From an uncultured Ruminiclostridium sp. (GTDB lineage Bacteria > Bacillota > Clostridia > Oscillospirales > Ruminococcaceae), in contig CANQED010000005.1 in NCBI GenBank assembly GCA_947594425.1, forward strand, positions 62,001 through 126,000: DNA of 64,000 nucleotides, read 5' to 3'. The translations under genes and the position numbers were made by a program. Below are positions 1 through 9,625 of the stretch, in pieces; positions within the stretch are counted from its first letter, which is position 1, and every line of letters starts with the position of its first letter. Under the pieces are notes generated by a model. That model saw nothing but the letters and a program-made list of their open reading frames with translations. It was not told the DNA's origin and ran no database searches.

Positions 1-1120
1 CTTTCCTACCTTAGTATTGTCGAATACGGACGTTATCATATCGGCGGTCAGCGTGATTTCCTCGCTCGTGCCGTTATTATAATATAGGGTGACAGCGCCG
101 CCGCTAAGGTCAAGAGCCTCCGCGTCCTCTAAGTATTCTGTCTTATCGGGCAGCTTGCTAAGCTTTATATCGGTGAGCTCTTTCTCGGTCACGGTCACGG
201 TGACAGTGGTCTCTTTCCCGCCGTAAGTGACGGTCAGTTCTTTTTGTCCGGGAGTGGCAAAGTCATAGCCGCCTATCTCCCAGCCCGTATCTATTATCTC
301 GGTGTCGCCGTTATCGTAGGTTAGCGTAAGCTGCATACCCGTATCGTCAAAGGCCGTACCCTCGACGTATTCGGTCTTGTTCGGCTGCTTACTTACCTCG
401 ATAGAAGTAAGCGTCTTAGCAACAACCTCCACGGTCAGCGTGGTGGTGCAGCCTTGATAGCTTATCTCCACGTCTGCCGAGCCGACCTCGCTAAAGTCAT
501 AGCTCGTCGTCCAGCCCTCTTTTACCGTCTCGGTGTCGCCGTTGTCGTAGGTAAGGGTCAGCTCCATACCCTTATCTTCAAAGTCCGTGCCCTCGACATA
601 CTTTGTCTTATCGGGATCTTTGGTGACCTTTATAGAAGTAAGCGTCTTTGCAACAACCTCCACGGTCAGCGTGGTGGTGCAGCCCTCATAGGTTATTTCT
701 ACCTCGGCCGCGCCGACCTTGCTGAAATCATAGCTGCCTATCTCCCAGCCCGTATCTATTGTCTCGGTGTCGCCGTTGTCGTAGGTAAGGGTCAGCTGCA
801 TACCCTTATCGTCAAAGTCCGTACCCTCGACATATTCTGTCTTATCGGGGTCTTTAGTGACATCGATAGATACTAGCGACTTTTCTACGACCTCGACCTC
901 AAACTCTGCGGTCTTATCCTTATATGTCACGGTGACGGTATGCGTACCGATGGTGGGCTCATAGCCTGTCAGCGTATAATCATCCTCCGTCAGCACATCC
1001 TTGCTGCCGTCACTGTATATCGCAGTCACTACAAGGCCTGTCGTGTCGAGGTCTTGTCCCTCGATATACTCAGTCTTATCGGGCCCGCTTATCTCGATAT
1101 TAGTAAGTGTGCGCGGCTTT
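1..1120 (-). repeat. Tandem Ig-like (Big_3) repeats in the protease gene
   Basis: About five units lie head to tail inside the protease coding region. The best matched copies repeat with a period of 231 bp (77 codons): the segment starting at 411 recurs at 642 with only a few changes. Protein units share EYVEGTDFDDKGM, LTLTYDNGDTE and TTTLTVEVV. The near-identity of the middle units suggests recent expansion or gene conversion. Confidence 0.85.
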
Positions 1121-4100
1121 GAGGGTAGGGTTATCATCTCTGTCCACGTCTCGCCCTTTGTCTTGCCCCTTTGGGTCTCGGCTATATTGACCTTGGTGAC
1201 CTGCTCCTTATCCTTGAGCTCATATTTAAATTCTAAGTGTATCCTCTCATTTTTGAGCTCGCCTGCGTCGGCAAATGCCACTTTTATTAAGCCCTCATCC
1301 GCATTGTCGGTATAAGAATTATACGTCATAGAGGCACTGATCTCGGACAGCGTCAGCACATCGGGGTCATAATCTATCTCGGTACGCCCGTTAGTAGTGC
1401 CGTCCACCGCAAGGTCTAGGGTCACGGTCTTTTCTTCTTCGTCTATCGTATAATTGTCGTCGGTGGTATCGGGTGTATCCGCGTAGGTGCGTATAGTTTC
1501 TGCGGCGGGAGTAGATTTAGGAGTAAGGTCGGGATAGTCCTTATAATCATACTGGTACAAAATGCCGACCTGGCGCACATCATCGTCAAACTCGCGGGTC
1601 ATCACGAGCGAGTGCGTCGAGGGGTCTATCACCTGCACCTTAGCGCGCGTGTTGCCTATCTTGCTGATAAGCACGAGCATTTTGCTCTCCTTATCGTATA
1701 TCATAGAGGAGGTGGCTTTATCCTGCATACTGCTTGCGCCGTAGAGGCTGACGCCCTCGACCTTGCCTAAAGGCTTTAAGTATGTCGCTTCTGAGTCCAT
1801 ATCTTTTTTATAGAAATCGCTATAGACACTTGCTACACCGCAGGAGAGCTCATAAAGGTCGCCGCCCTCGCTGATAACGTAATAAACATCTAAGCCCTTT
1901 TGATTAGCGTAATAATCCGAGGTCGGTTCTTTAAGCGCTTCGCCGTAATCTTTGGTAAATCCCTTATACGCGATACCGCCCATATTGCCGTTTATATTTA
2001 CCGCGCCCGTGCCGGCATTTACCGATACTGTCTCAAAGCCGTTATATGAGCGGTAAATATTTCCGCCGAAAACTAATGTTGCACGGTTACGTATGGTCAA
2101 ATATCCAAAGTTATCATAGGTTCCCGTCGATCTGCCCGGAGCCGCGTCCGCATGCGAATAAATATCGCGTATCGCCATCTCGAGAGGATAGTCGATAAAG
2201 GTTTTGGGGTCTACCCTATACGCCCACAGTCCGCCGAACACATACAGGCAGTCGCCGTCTTTGTTCAGCGTGCCGACGGTATACCCTCTTTGAGGAGCAG
2301 ACAGCCGCTTGCGCACATTAGGCGTGGCGGTATTAAAGCTCTCCCAGTAATAGCTGCCGCTTTCCTCGCGGATGATAGCGGCCACGTCTATCGACGGAGC
2401 GGCGGTGACATTTACCTCAAATTCTGCGGTCAGCTTCTCGCTGCCGATATCACAGCTTGCGGTTATTTTCGCCTTGCCTGCGCCTATTGCCGTAAGCAGG
2501 CCGTTATCGTCGACTGCGGCAATGCCGTCATCGCTCGAGCTCCACTCCACGGTCAAGGGGTCAAGCTCGGCATTCAGCGGAACGACAGCGGCGCTGAGCT
2601 GTGTCGTATCGCCCGTCAGCATATCCTTTTTACCGCCGAGCACATTGAGCTTATGCTCCTCTTTCACCCTGTCTATGATACCGGTCTGCATAGCGGGCAG
2701 ATATACCAGTCCGCGCACAGCATTGTAAATAAATGATGAGGTGTAGTCAAATCCCTGATTAGTCTTTTCCACCGTGCAGGTACCGTTCTCGGGCTGTATG
2801 TTGGATATCTCGTACAAATAATTGCCGTCGTTTCTATTGTCTAAATTAACAGCGGCGGCTGCATACAGCGAGCTGTATTCTTTATCTTTCCAGCTCAAGC
2901 TGATATAGCGGGCGTTATTGATTTTTTCAAGAGTGCAAGCCTTAGCGTCGGCATTGACCGCCTCAGCGCTTTTTTCTTTAGACAGATCCCACGTCAGCAG
3001 GCTGCTCTTATTATCGCTGTCGCTGTATGTCGTGGCAAATACCTTGCCTTTATCATTAATAGCTAAGCCGTACAGCTCGACAGGTTTACCGTCCACCTCT
3101 ATCTTCTGCACAGCCTTAGCGCTGCCGTAGATAGGATCTATCTGCCATAGGGTGTCTGTGCCGTCGGCGGCGTACAGCATACCGTCGCTCTTACTGAATG
3201 CAAGATCCCGCACGGTCTTAAGCCCTGCGGCGGACAGGTCGCTTATCTTTGCACGCTTGCCGATAGCGTCCTCGCCTATCTGCGATACGTACAAATATCC
3301 GTCCTCGTACGCCTGCCACAGCATATCGTCCGCAGCGTCCGCGCCCGCGAGGATATTAGACGGGTCGCTGGCAAATGTCACCATATTATGATGCTTATAC
3401 TTGTCGCAAGAGAACATTTGCGGCTTTATCCATACCCAGTCGCCTCTGTTTATTCTATCGCTGTTGTCATACGAGCGGACATACGCGATAGCCTTGTCGC
3501 TCAGCTTCTGCTTTTCTCCCCATGTAAACTGATACATACGGATATTGCCCGCAAAGTCGCCGACTGTCAGGTTATATATTTCGCCGTTTTGCAGCTGAGA
3601 GTGACTAAGCGTACAATTAGCGGTCTTGCCCGCATTGCTCTCATTTGGAAAATATTGCTCAATCTTATAGTTGCCGCTGCTGTTAGAAAGGGCTATATAT
3701 GCAACGCTGTTATCGTCCTTAGCATTAAGCTCGAGCTTATTGCCGTATATCTTTTGGCCGCTTATGATCTCGGGCGCTGTGTTGTCGAGCGTGACCTTAG
3801 CAGTAAGGTATGCGCCCTTGCCGAGCTCGTCATTCTCGATAAGGTCTATAAAGCGGGTCCTACTTATCGACCTGCCCTGCTCTTCTTCATAATACTCGGG
3901 TATGGCAACAGCGCCGAGCTCGATTGTCGCACCCTCTTCTATCTCCTTGCCGCTAAGCAGCTTAGCAAGGCTGCGGTGTACCGACAGCTTTACCGAGCCG
4001 TAATTCCAGCCCGAGACCGTGTTAGGACTTGGGAAAGCGGCAGGCTGGTGTATATACATGGTATCGAGGTGCTGTACCGTGCGCTTTCCGTCCTCGTCTA

Positions 4101-6780
4101 CGGTCATAATGACAAAGCCCATAGCGCCCGCAGGGCGTATCAGCGACAGGTACATATCTCCGATAATATCGCTAAGCTTCATAGACAGCAGATCTAACGG
4201 GACTTTATTATTGTCATTCTTGACGTCGAAAGGATTAGCGGTAAGCTTATACGAGTTGCCTGCCTCGTCCTCGTAGGTCATATAATTCATGTTATACGAC
4301 TTAGCCGCATCCATGGTATAAGGCGCGGTATCACTCAGCCCGTACCTGCTCTCTATGTAGCTGTTGCGGTCGAACATCGAGGGATCCGACCAGTTGCCGC
4401 AAAAGCCTAAGATCGGGATAGAATGTGTAACGTCCGTCTCCTCGTCCTCTGAGGTTATCGGCTCTACCGAGGTAAAGCCCTCTAAATATGCGCCGTTCGG
4501 ATAATCATCTTTAAGGTCATCTTCTACCTTGATATTGACCTCTACTACTACGCTGCTATTAGCGTCGACCGTAACGGCCGAGGCCTTAAGCCCCTTTAAT
4601 ATAAGGTGCGCGTCATAAGTGTTTATCTCTTTATCGCCGCTGACATCGGCAACATGGAAGTCAAGACCCTCACTGCCTATCTTACCCGACGAATAATCGA
4701 GCAATGCCTGCGCGTCCTTAGCGTCGGTCTTGCCGTCATTATTTATATCCGCATTTATCTCAGAGCTAAAGTCGACCTCTTCGCCGTCGACCGTATAGGT
4801 CACCGTGCCGTTAAGCTCGCGGGTTTTGTCCGCAAGATACTTTATATCATTTTCTATCACTATATCCTCGGTAAAGAGTGTGGTGTCAAAGATATAGCTT
4901 ATCGGCTTGTCGCTGACATTATGCAGTGTAAAGGTATAGTCAAATTTATTGCTGCCGTCGGGGCAGTCGCCGACCTCGGCCTTAACGCGCCCCTGCTTTT
5001 GCCCCTTGACCTCGATAAAGGATTTTGCATTAAGCGCGCTCTCAAGGTCGAGCAGTCCCGCGCCCTGCCTCAGCAGCGAATAATACTCGCCGTTAGGGTC
5101 AAGCATGGGCGTTGCCGTGGACATCAACAGCCCGCCGGTTATCATGCCCTTATTGAGCTTATCATTTTGCTTAAGCGCGCGGTTTAAGAAAGTATCATTT
5201 TCAAAGCACTCCAGCGGCGTATGTATATACTGAGCCACCGCGCCCACCGCGCCCGCTACCTGCGGCGAGGACATAGACGTACCCGACAGCTGCTTATAAG
5301 TAGTGGTGCCGTCGCTGTCGACCGAGTTTACAAGATAGCCGTCGGCGGCTATCTCGGGCTTTAGCATAAGACTGCTCGGGATACCGTAAGCGCTGTATTT
5401 ATTTATCGTGGGTCTGCTGCCGTTAGTGCCGTCGCCGTCCGACCATGCCACACCCAAAAGGTCCGCAAAGGACGAGGGCGGGGTCGTTGTGGACATATTT
5501 ACATCCTCGGAATAAAGCTTTTTGGGGCGGCTGTGTATATTCTCCATTATCCAAGAGCCGTCATTTCCTACAGCGCCCAAGACAAGCACGCCCTGCTGGG
5601 TAAGCTTATTTAACACATCTCTGAAAAGGCTGTCCGCGCAGGAAAATCCGAGCTTAGCGACGCCAAGCGACAGATTGACAACATCCGCCTCGAGCAACAA
5701 CGCGTCCTCTAAAGCCGTCGCAATGACAGCGTCGGTGCATATGCTGTTTCCGAATACCTTTAGGTTTAAAATTTGCGCGTCGGGCGCTTTGCCCACGACC
5801 TGGGTCGCCTCGACATATTCGTCTCCCGAGGCGATATATTTATTGCCCGCGGCAATTCCCGCAACGTGAGAGCCGTGTATATTCTTCGGCAAATTAACGG
5901 CCTCCACATTCCTGTCGGCATAGTTGTAGGCAAAGGGCACCTTGCTGTTCTGATACAGCTTTTCTGCCGAAAGATTTTCCTCGGACACGTGGAGCGCCTT
6001 TGTATCAATAACTTTTTTGACGTCCTCGACTGTCATAAAGTTTAAGCTGTCTTTGTATGCGTTAAGCTCATCCTCGCTTATCTCGCCGTTATTATCGCTG
6101 TCGGGCGCGGACTGCCGCAAAGAATAATCAAGCGCCTTAGGGTCAAACGCCTCGTGGTCTGTATTAACGCCCGAGTCCAAAACGGCTATGCGCGCACCAG
6201 CGCCCGTGTACTTAGTCACCGCTTTGGTCAAAGCCTCGAGTTCTTCCTCAGAATAGCCCTCCTCGGCCTCGAGCGGCTCGTACACCTGCTCGATAACGAC
6301 CTCTTTAACGCCCGGGACGTTCTCTATCTGCGCTATCTGCCCATATTCTACATCGGCGGACACAAGGTTAGCGACAAGGGTCAGATTAGTGACAACATCT
6401 AATTCTTCGCCGTCCAAAACGTCGTCCTCTATCTTGTCGACGACCTTTTCCTGCTCGCGGCAGAGCTTATCCTGATAGTCCGACACGGCTTCGCTGCTGC
6501 CGATGTCCTCGACAGCATAGCCCTCGTCAATAACGCCGTCGTCCTCTAACACGATAGACACTCTGACGACCTCGTCCTCCGCGGGCAATTCTTCCGCCTC
6601 TACGTCGGGCTCGACATCCTCTGACTGCCTCGGGTCAAAGGTAGGCGTGATCTCCGTAAGCTTTAGCTCCTCGCCGACGCTGTTGTCGACGGCGAACGCC
6701 ATCGGCGGCACGCTTCCTACCAGCAAAGATACCGCCAAAATCCCGGCCATAACAGATCTCATATGCTTCATACGCTCCAT
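1..6780 (-). CDS. Secreted S8 (subtilisin/lactocepin-like) protease with dockerin, cohesin-like and Ig-like domains, 3' partial
   Basis: The frame is open for 2260 codons and runs off the window edge, so the C-terminus is not seen. The ATG at 6780 follows a GGAGGG site by 7 nt. Residues 1-30 are a signal peptide ending AFA. The subtilisin triad is D202 (LDSGVN), H302 (HGSHVAG) and S502 (GTSMSSP). Residues about 675-732 are a type I dockerin with two F-hands (DINNDGKTDAKD and DVSGDKEINTYD). Then come beta-rich regions, a Big_2-like Ig domain (about 1375-1458), a cohesin-like domain (about 1775-1870), and Big_3-like Ig repeats of about 77 residues from residue 1889 to the edge. It should degrade extracellular protein at the cell surface. 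An internal dockerin together with a cohesin-like domain is unusual for a lactocepin. The anchor type cannot be judged. Confidence 0.93.
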   Translation of the reverse strand, partial: MERMKHMRSVMAGILAVSLLVGSVPPMAFAVDNSVGEELKLTEITPTFDPRQSEDVEPDVEAEELPAEDEVVRVSIVLEDDGVIDEGYAVEDIGSSEAVSDYQDKLCREQEKVVDKIEDDVLDGEELDVVTNLTLVANLVSADVEYGQIAQIENVPGVKEVVIEQVYEPLEAEEGYSEEELEALTKAVTKYTGAGARIAVLDSGVNTDHEAFDPKALDYSLRQSAPDSDNNGEISEDELNAYKDSLNFMTVEDVKKVIDTKALHVSEENLSAEKLYQNSKVPFAYNYADRNVEAVNLPKNIHGSHVAGIAAGNKYIASGDEYVEATQVVGKAPDAQILNLKVFGNSICTDAVIATALEDALLLEADVVNLSLGVAKLGFSCADSLFRDVLNKLTQQGVLVLGAVGNDGSWIMENIHSRPKKLYSEDVNMSTTTPPSSFADLLGVAWSDGDGTNGSRPTINKYSAYGIPSSLMLKPEIAADGYLVNSVDSDGTTTYKQLSGTSMSSPQVAGAVGAVAQYIHTPLECFENDTFLNRALKQNDKLNKGMITGGLLMSTATPMLDPNGEYYSLLRQGAGLLDLESALNAKSFIEVKGQKQGRVKAEVGDCPDGSNKFDYTFTLHNVSDKPISYIFDTTLFTEDIVIENDIKYLADKTRELNGTVTYTVDGEEVDFSSEINADINNDGKTDAKDAQALLDYSSGKIGSEGLDFHVADVSGDKEINTYDAHLILKGLKASAVTVDANSSVVVEVNIKVEDDLKDDYPNGAYLEGFTSVEPITSEDEETDVTHSIPILGFCGNWSDPSMFDRNSYIESRYGLSDTAPYTMDAAKSYNMNYMTYEDEAGNSYKLTANPFDVKNDNNKVPLDLLSMKLSDIIGDMYLSLIRPAGAMGFVIMTVDEDGKRTVQHLDTMYIHQPAAFPSPNTVSGWNYGSVKLSVHRSLAKLLSGKEIEEGATIELGAVAIPEYYEEEQGRSISRTRFIDLIENDELGKGAYLTAKVTLDNTAPEIISGQKIYGNKLELNAKDDNSVAYIALSNSSGNYKIEQYFPNESNAGKTANCTLSHSQLQNGEIYNLTVGDFAGNIRMYQFTWGEKQKLSDKAIAYVRSYDNSDRINRGDWVWIKPQMFSCDKYKHHNMVTFASDPSNILAGADAADDMLWQAYEDGYLYVSQIGEDAIGKRAKISDLSAAGLKTVRDLAFSKSDGMLYAADGTDTLWQIDPIYGSAKAVQKIEVDGKPVELYGLAINDKGKVFATTYSDSDNKSSLLTWDLSKEKSAEAVNADAKACTLEKINNARYISLSWKDKEYSSLYAAAAVNLDNRNDGNYLYEISNIQPENGTCTVEKTNQGFDYTSSFIYNAVRGLVYLPAMQTGIIDRVKEEHKLNVLGGKKDMLTGDTTQLSAAVVPLNAELDPLTVEWSSSDDGIAAVDDNGLLTAIGAGKAKITASCDIGSEKLTAEFEVNVTAAPSIDVAAIIREESGSYYWESFNTATPNVRKRLSAPQRGYTVGTLNKDGDCLYVFGGLWAYRVDPKTFIDYPLEMAIRDIYSHADAAPGRSTGTYDNFGYLTIRNRATLVFGGNIYRSYNGFETVSVNAGTGAVNINGNMGGIAYKGFTKDYGEALKEPTSDYYANQKGLDVYYVISEGGDLYELSCGVASVYSDFYKKDMDSEATYLKPLGKVEGVSLYGASSMQDKATSSMIYDKESKMLVLISKIGNTRAKVQVIDPSTHSLVMTREFDDDVRQVGILYQYDYKDYPDLTPKSTPAAETIRTYADTPDTTDDNYTIDEEEKTVTLDLAVDGTTNGRTEIDYDPDVLTLSEISASMTYNSYTDNADEGLIKVAFADAGELKNERIHLEFKYELKDKEQVTKVNIAETQRGKTKGETWTEMITLPSKPRTLTNIEISGPDKTEYIEGQDLDTTGLVVTAIYSDGSKDVLTEDDYTLTGYEPTIGTHTVTVTYKDKTAEFEVEVVEKSLVSIDVTKDPDKTEYVEGTDFDDKGMQLTLTYDNGDTETIDTGWEIGSYDFSKVGAAEVEITYEGCTTTLTVEVVAKTLTSIKVTKDPDKTKYVEGTDFEDKGMELTLTYDNGDTETVKEGWTTSYDFSEVGSADVEISYQGCTTTLTVEVVAKTLTSIEVSKQPNKTEYVEGTAFDDTGMQLTLTYDNGDTEIIDTGWEIGGYDFATPGQKELTVTYGGKETTVTVTVTEKELTDIKLSKLPDKTEYLEDAEALDLSGGAVTLYYNNGTSEEITLTADMITSVFDNTKVGK

Positions 6781-6784
6781 AAAA

Positions 6785-7014
6785 TTTCCCTCCATTTATT
6801 AAATCAAGATATCGCTTAAGCTTTTCTTTCGTAAATTTTCCGGTCGTAAGTACTATAAAAGGCGGAACATCTGCCGTTCTCACCCCTGCAGCGCCATAGC
6901 CGCCCGAGTGCCCTATTCTCCGATGCCCGCCTTAAGAAAAAATCGGGCGATAGAAATATACTAACGTGTCTTTGCCGCTTGGTGCAAGGCGCGCCTACGC
7001 CCGAAATATGTGTA
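6785..7014 (-). promoter_or_regulatory. Long structured leader of the protease mRNA
   Basis: Transcription from the promoter at 7022-7050 gives a leader of about 235 nt before the start codon. On the minus strand, CGCCCGA (6943-6949) can pair with CGGGC at 6925-6929 or with TCGGGCG at 6901-6907, but not both. I could not match it to a riboswitch class I know. No gene lies between 6781 and 7182. Confidence 0.4.
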
Positions 7015-7021
7015 TATAGTA

Positions 7022-7050
7022 ATTGTATCATATCCCGACGGATATGTCAA
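7022..7050 (-). promoter_or_regulatory. Sigma-A promoter for the S8 protease
   Basis: On the minus strand TTGACA (7045-7050) is followed, 17 bp later, by TACAAT (7022-7027). Both boxes are near consensus. The start site would fall near 7015. Confidence 0.8.
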
Positions 7051-7182
7051 TGGAGGATATTTACTTTTGGGGTTGAGCGTTGTAACATCTGCCGCCCAAA
7101 CGATAAACAATATTTTCCTTAAATACAAAATCACTCTGCCAAAACCAAGCCGGGCCGACACTATGTGCCGACCCGACATAAT

Positions 7183-9336
7183 TTATTCCTCCTCAAGCTG
7201 ATACTCGATCCCTGCTTCTTCGCAGAACGCCTTGAATTTTGCGGTGCCGTCATCGCCGCCGAATTCATTTTTCAATATATCGAGCAGCTTATTTTGCGTG
7301 CCGTGTTTCCGCCTCAGCTGCACTAACAGCCGATCGGTATCGTCCACGTCTAAACGGCAGCGAAATACGTATTCTTCCTTGCCGCTTATCGCTTCGCAGT
7401 TTTTGTCAAAATCCAGTCCGACAAATCTAAGCTCGCCCTCGCTTATACTGATTGAAATGCTTTTGCCCGACGCGGAAAACAGTTCGTAATACCCGTCTGC
7501 CATATCCTTTTCGTGAAGCTCCCAAAAAGGCTCCGCCCAGTTATCCTCTATTCGCTCAGCGTATCTTCGCGAAATCACTCTGACGTTCTCGAGTACACCG
7601 CTTTCAAGATCATTCCATTGCGGATCGCCTTTCTTTAAATAAGAAAATTCGCCGTCATCACAAATCCGATACATTATGCCTTTTTCCTCGTCAACGGCAT
7701 ATTTGACGAAAAGATCCGAAAACAGAGCGACCATTTCCCAATAAACGTCCTCGGTCTCGGGATAATTCTGCATTTCATATACCTCGTCGTTGGCTTTGCT
7801 GTAATACCACGCCTGCATCTTCTTCGGCGCGTTGAACCTATCCCACAGGTCGTCTCCGAGCTTTTTATAGTCGGCGTACATATTTCGCAGATTGGCGACC
7901 ATATCCGCCATAACAAGCATTTTTCGGCGAATGTCGGCGTCGTGCAGATCGGTGATAGTGCGCAGCTTTCGCATATACCATATCTTGCTTTTATCCTCGG
8001 TGTGAAAATTTACCAGCGCCGCGACGCCCACGCCGAACCGCTCATATATATCAAATAGAGTGGCTTCCGTGTCCTCTAAGGTATCATGCAGCACCCCCGC
8101 AGCCAACAGCTCGATGTCCGCGTTCATCGACGAAAGGATCTGCATAGTTTCAATGGGGTGCAGAATGTAGGGGCGAACGGTGCCTTTCCTGACAGCGCCC
8201 TTGTGACATTCCATTGCATACTGCACGGCTTTTTCCAACATACCGTCGTTTTCCCATACAACAGGGCGGTCTTCTCGGTTGTTATGCCGAACATCCCGGA
8301 TAGTTTTATACATATCCGCGATTTTGTCATTGTCGCAGGAAAGCATGACCTGCATTCCGTAGCCGGGGTTTACCTCAAACCAGTCGGCGATAGCGCTGAC
8401 TTCGATCTCGGCGGCGTTCTCCAAATTATACCCTTGCGCGCAGGAAGAAATTGCGGGCAACACAATGCTGTAAAGCTTGCGCTCCCGAGCGAGTTCAAGA
8501 CAGCCCCAAACGCACCGCCGAATCATACGAGCGTCGTCTTCAGTGCCGGAGTACAGCGGAACGACCATGTGTATGATATATATGGGTTTCGTGCTATAGT
8601 CTTTAAGTATATGAGCTTTGCCGACCCTACCGCCGCCGAGTCCGTCGTCGAGATCATCAAAGTCCTCATCGTCAAGAACATCAAAATCCTCGTCGTCGAG
8701 ATTATCAAAGCCGTCCTCATCGTCCTCATCGTCCTCGCCGTCATCGCCGTCGAGCATTTCATATGAAAAATTGACAATACAAGAAGCCTCTTGTGTAAAG
8801 TCACCGGTGCTGATATTGACGTTATTTTCCCCCTTTTCGGGAAGATTGCTCTCAAAGATCCTCTTAATAAAGGATTTCGGCAGAAAGCAGGACAAATTCC
8901 ACGGGTTCAGCGTCAAGCCTTCAACTTCTTCATTCATCAGCACCTTTTCAAGAAAATGCTCGATGTCTACCGTTATCGTGGACGTGGCTTCGCCCTTTGT
9001 GACCTCCTCCTGACTTGTAAAAGCGGCATAAACCTCTTTCCCGTCGCTGACCTCAAGCGTCTTGTACTCTAAATCAAGATCACCGAAAACCTCAACGGAA
9101 TCACCGACCTGTATTCCTTCTTTAAGAACGTCGTCCAGATCCGACTGCGACATCTCCACGGGGACGATAAATCTATCCCCGTTGTTAATTGCCTCGCGAA
9201 CAGCTCCAATAACAGCATCGGCATATTCTTTGGCGTGCTTAACGTCGCCGTTTTGCATGGTGACAATAGCCTCCTCGATCTTCCTAAGGCTTTCGGTCTT
9301 CTCGCGCTTGTTAATGTGAACAATGTATTCGTCCAT
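7183..9336 (-). CDS. SseB-like / acidic linker / macro-like / HD hydrolase fusion protein
   Basis: The protein has 717 residues. The ATG at 9336 has AGGAGG 6 nt upstream, so the ATG-like codons further upstream are not used. Residues 1-190 resemble SseB N-terminal domains. Residues 196-233 are almost only Asp, Glu and Leu. Residues 234-350 look like the C-terminal half of a macrodomain (IYIIHMVVPLYSG, SIVLPAISSCAQGYNLENAA), without the usual NAAN loop. Residues 366-490 are an HD domain of the RelA/SpoT hydrolase type, with HD at 417-418 in GVLHDTLEDT. There is no synthetase domain. The C-terminal 220 residues are not recognised. The likely role is hydrolysis of a nucleotide-type ligand in the cytoplasm; the substrate is unknown. 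It is transcribed alone. Confidence 0.8.
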   Translation of the reverse strand: MDEYIVHINKREKTESLRKIEEAIVTMQNGDVKHAKEYADAVIGAVREAINNGDRFIVPVEMSQSDLDDVLKEGIQVGDSVEVFGDLDLEYKTLEVSDGKEVYAAFTSQEEVTKGEATSTITVDIEHFLEKVLMNEEVEGLTLNPWNLSCFLPKSFIKRIFESNLPEKGENNVNISTGDFTQEASCIVNFSYEMLDGDDGEDDEDDEDGFDNLDDEDFDVLDDEDFDDLDDGLGGGRVGKAHILKDYSTKPIYIIHMVVPLYSGTEDDARMIRRCVWGCLELARERKLYSIVLPAISSCAQGYNLENAAEIEVSAIADWFEVNPGYGMQVMLSCDNDKIADMYKTIRDVRHNNREDRPVVWENDGMLEKAVQYAMECHKGAVRKGTVRPYILHPIETMQILSSMNADIELLAAGVLHDTLEDTEATLFDIYERFGVGVAALVNFHTEDKSKIWYMRKLRTITDLHDADIRRKMLVMADMVANLRNMYADYKKLGDDLWDRFNAPKKMQAWYYSKANDEVYEMQNYPETEDVYWEMVALFSDLFVKYAVDEEKGIMYRICDDGEFSYLKKGDPQWNDLESGVLENVRVISRRYAERIEDNWAEPFWELHEKDMADGYYELFSASGKSISISISEGELRFVGLDFDKNCEAISGKEEYVFRCRLDVDDTDRLLVQLRRKHGTQNKLLDILKNEFGGDDGTAKFKAFCEEAGIEYQLEEE

Positions 9337-9472
9337 ATCGTTCCTCCTCATAAGGTTCACGTCTTAGCCGCACCCGACATCCCTTTGACGAGCGGCTGCG
9401 GCGCTCTGCTTTAAATTCTTTCAAGCCGAAACGGGAGCATTCTTTCCCGACTCGATTTATCTCCCTACTTCG
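9337..9472 (-). promoter_or_regulatory. Structured 136-nt leader
   Basis: On the minus strand the leader of the SseB/macro/HD gene can fold AGCCGAA with TTCGGCT enclosing GGGAG with CTCCC, followed by a second stem GCCGCA/TGCGGC. No known riboswitch was recognised. Confidence 0.3.
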
Positions 9473-9478
9473 GCTGCA

Positions 9479-9506
9479 AGTATATCATAGCATACTCTGT
9501 GTACAA
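9479..9506 (-). promoter_or_regulatory. Promoter for the SseB/macro/HD gene
   Basis: On the minus strand TTGTAC (9501-9506), a 16-bp spacer, and TATACT (9479-9484). Confidence 0.6.
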
Positions 9507-9575
9507 TAAAACGGACAGATAATTCGGATTACAAAAAATTCCTAAATTCTCCTCCGTACCGCCGATAATGTGTAT

Positions 9576-9605
9576 TAAAAAAGCGCCTGAAAATCAGACG
9601 CTTCT
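9576..9605 (-). terminator. Intrinsic terminator of the DUF2442-HTH gene
   Basis: A hairpin with arms 9581-9590 and 9594-9603 is followed on the minus strand by a run of six T. Confidence 0.75.
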
Positions 9606-9625
9606 TAATTTGTTCGGCTTTAGTT

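Noticed and set aside
3388-4197. 269-codon plus-strand frame, and others on the plus strand from 454 to 6402
   Set aside because: All are shadows of the minus-strand protease frame, which has a signal peptide, catalytic triad and ribosome site.
6781-7014. c-di-GMP, c-di-AMP or glycine riboswitch in the protease leader
   Set aside because: I compared it with the consensus features I know and found no convincing match; it is only reported as an unclassified leader.
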